From contig CAMUON010000001.1 of NCBI GenBank assembly GCA_947090525.1, positions 674,803 through 738,802 of the forward strand: 64,000 nucleotides of DNA, written 5' to 3'. The position numbers and the translations under genes are program-made. The notes beneath the pieces are model-generated. The model was given only the letters and a program-made list of their open reading frames with translations. It had not been told where the DNA came from and made no database searches. The stretch comes from an uncultured Atopobium sp. Lineage in GTDB: Bacteria > Actinomycetota > Coriobacteriia > Coriobacteriales > Atopobiaceae. Positions 63,946-64,000 of this stretch are shown here, piece by piece; the first letter of the stretch is position 1; each line of letters starts with the position of its first letter.

Positions 63946-64000
63946 GTATGTATGTATGTATGTATGTATGTATGTATGTATGTATGTATGTATGTATGTA
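63946..64000. repeat. GTAT tetranucleotide array running off the window
   Basis: Fifty-five bases of perfect GTAT repeat, at least 13 units, reach the right edge. No frame of the repeat contains a stop codon on either strand, so it could lie within a gene. Each unit contains ATG on the plus strand. Confidence 0.95.

Overview
The window looks like a chromosome segment of a low-to-moderate GC member of the Coriobacteriia (Actinobacteria), possibly an Eggerthellales species such as Cryptobacterium. This is inferred from a mix of actinobacterial-type genes, RNase J together with RNase Y, a SpoVS protein in a housekeeping context, a Cmk-PlsC fusion, and secreted proteins ending in DUF5648-like or LPxTG-like regions. 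I could not search a database, so the genus is only a guess. Almost every gene is on the minus strand; the only plus-strand genes I accept are tRNA-Pro, tRNA-Val and one small membrane protein.

Read in the direction of transcription (high to low coordinates), the right end carries a secreted beta-helix protein with an LPKTD sorting signal (61238-63634). It is followed by an inverted-repeat element and, on the plus strand, tRNA-Val. Next comes a long housekeeping block: pdxS-pdxT; an ABC-F ATPase with a Pro/Tyr-rich membrane protein; an M50 protease; scpA-scpB-rluB-cmk/plsC-ispH-der-plsY-gpsA; rpe, a cysteine desulfurase, a zinc-ribbon protein and coaBC; a second ABC-F; and a heterodimeric ABC exporter. 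After tRNA-Pro the order is rimP-nusA-infB-rbfA-nrnA-truB-ribF-dnaG-rpoD, which joins translation factors to primase and the main sigma factor. An FMN reductase and tRNA-Asn follow. A second accessory island then holds a 1432-residue Ebh-like surface protein and about 1.3 kb of gene-free DNA rich in inverted repeats (16907-18208). The left third is rnj-ftsK-rodZ-like-yajQ-rimO-pgsA-cinA-recA-recX, then rny, a GHKL ATPase, spoVS, miaB and the first codons of what is probably miaA.

The most interesting signals lie in the accessory islands. The giant surface protein has a 12-G tract at codons 12-16, before the signal-peptide core. Removing or adding one G brings a stop codon into frame at once or within a few codons, which is the design of a phase-variable switch. 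A GTAT tetranucleotide array of more than 13 copies runs off the right edge. Two copies of a roughly 220-bp element with 50-nt inverted arms sit just 3' of the two surface-protein genes. Separately, several operon-internal spacers are built from degenerate tandem units, repeatedly of 13 nt; I know of no name for this pattern.
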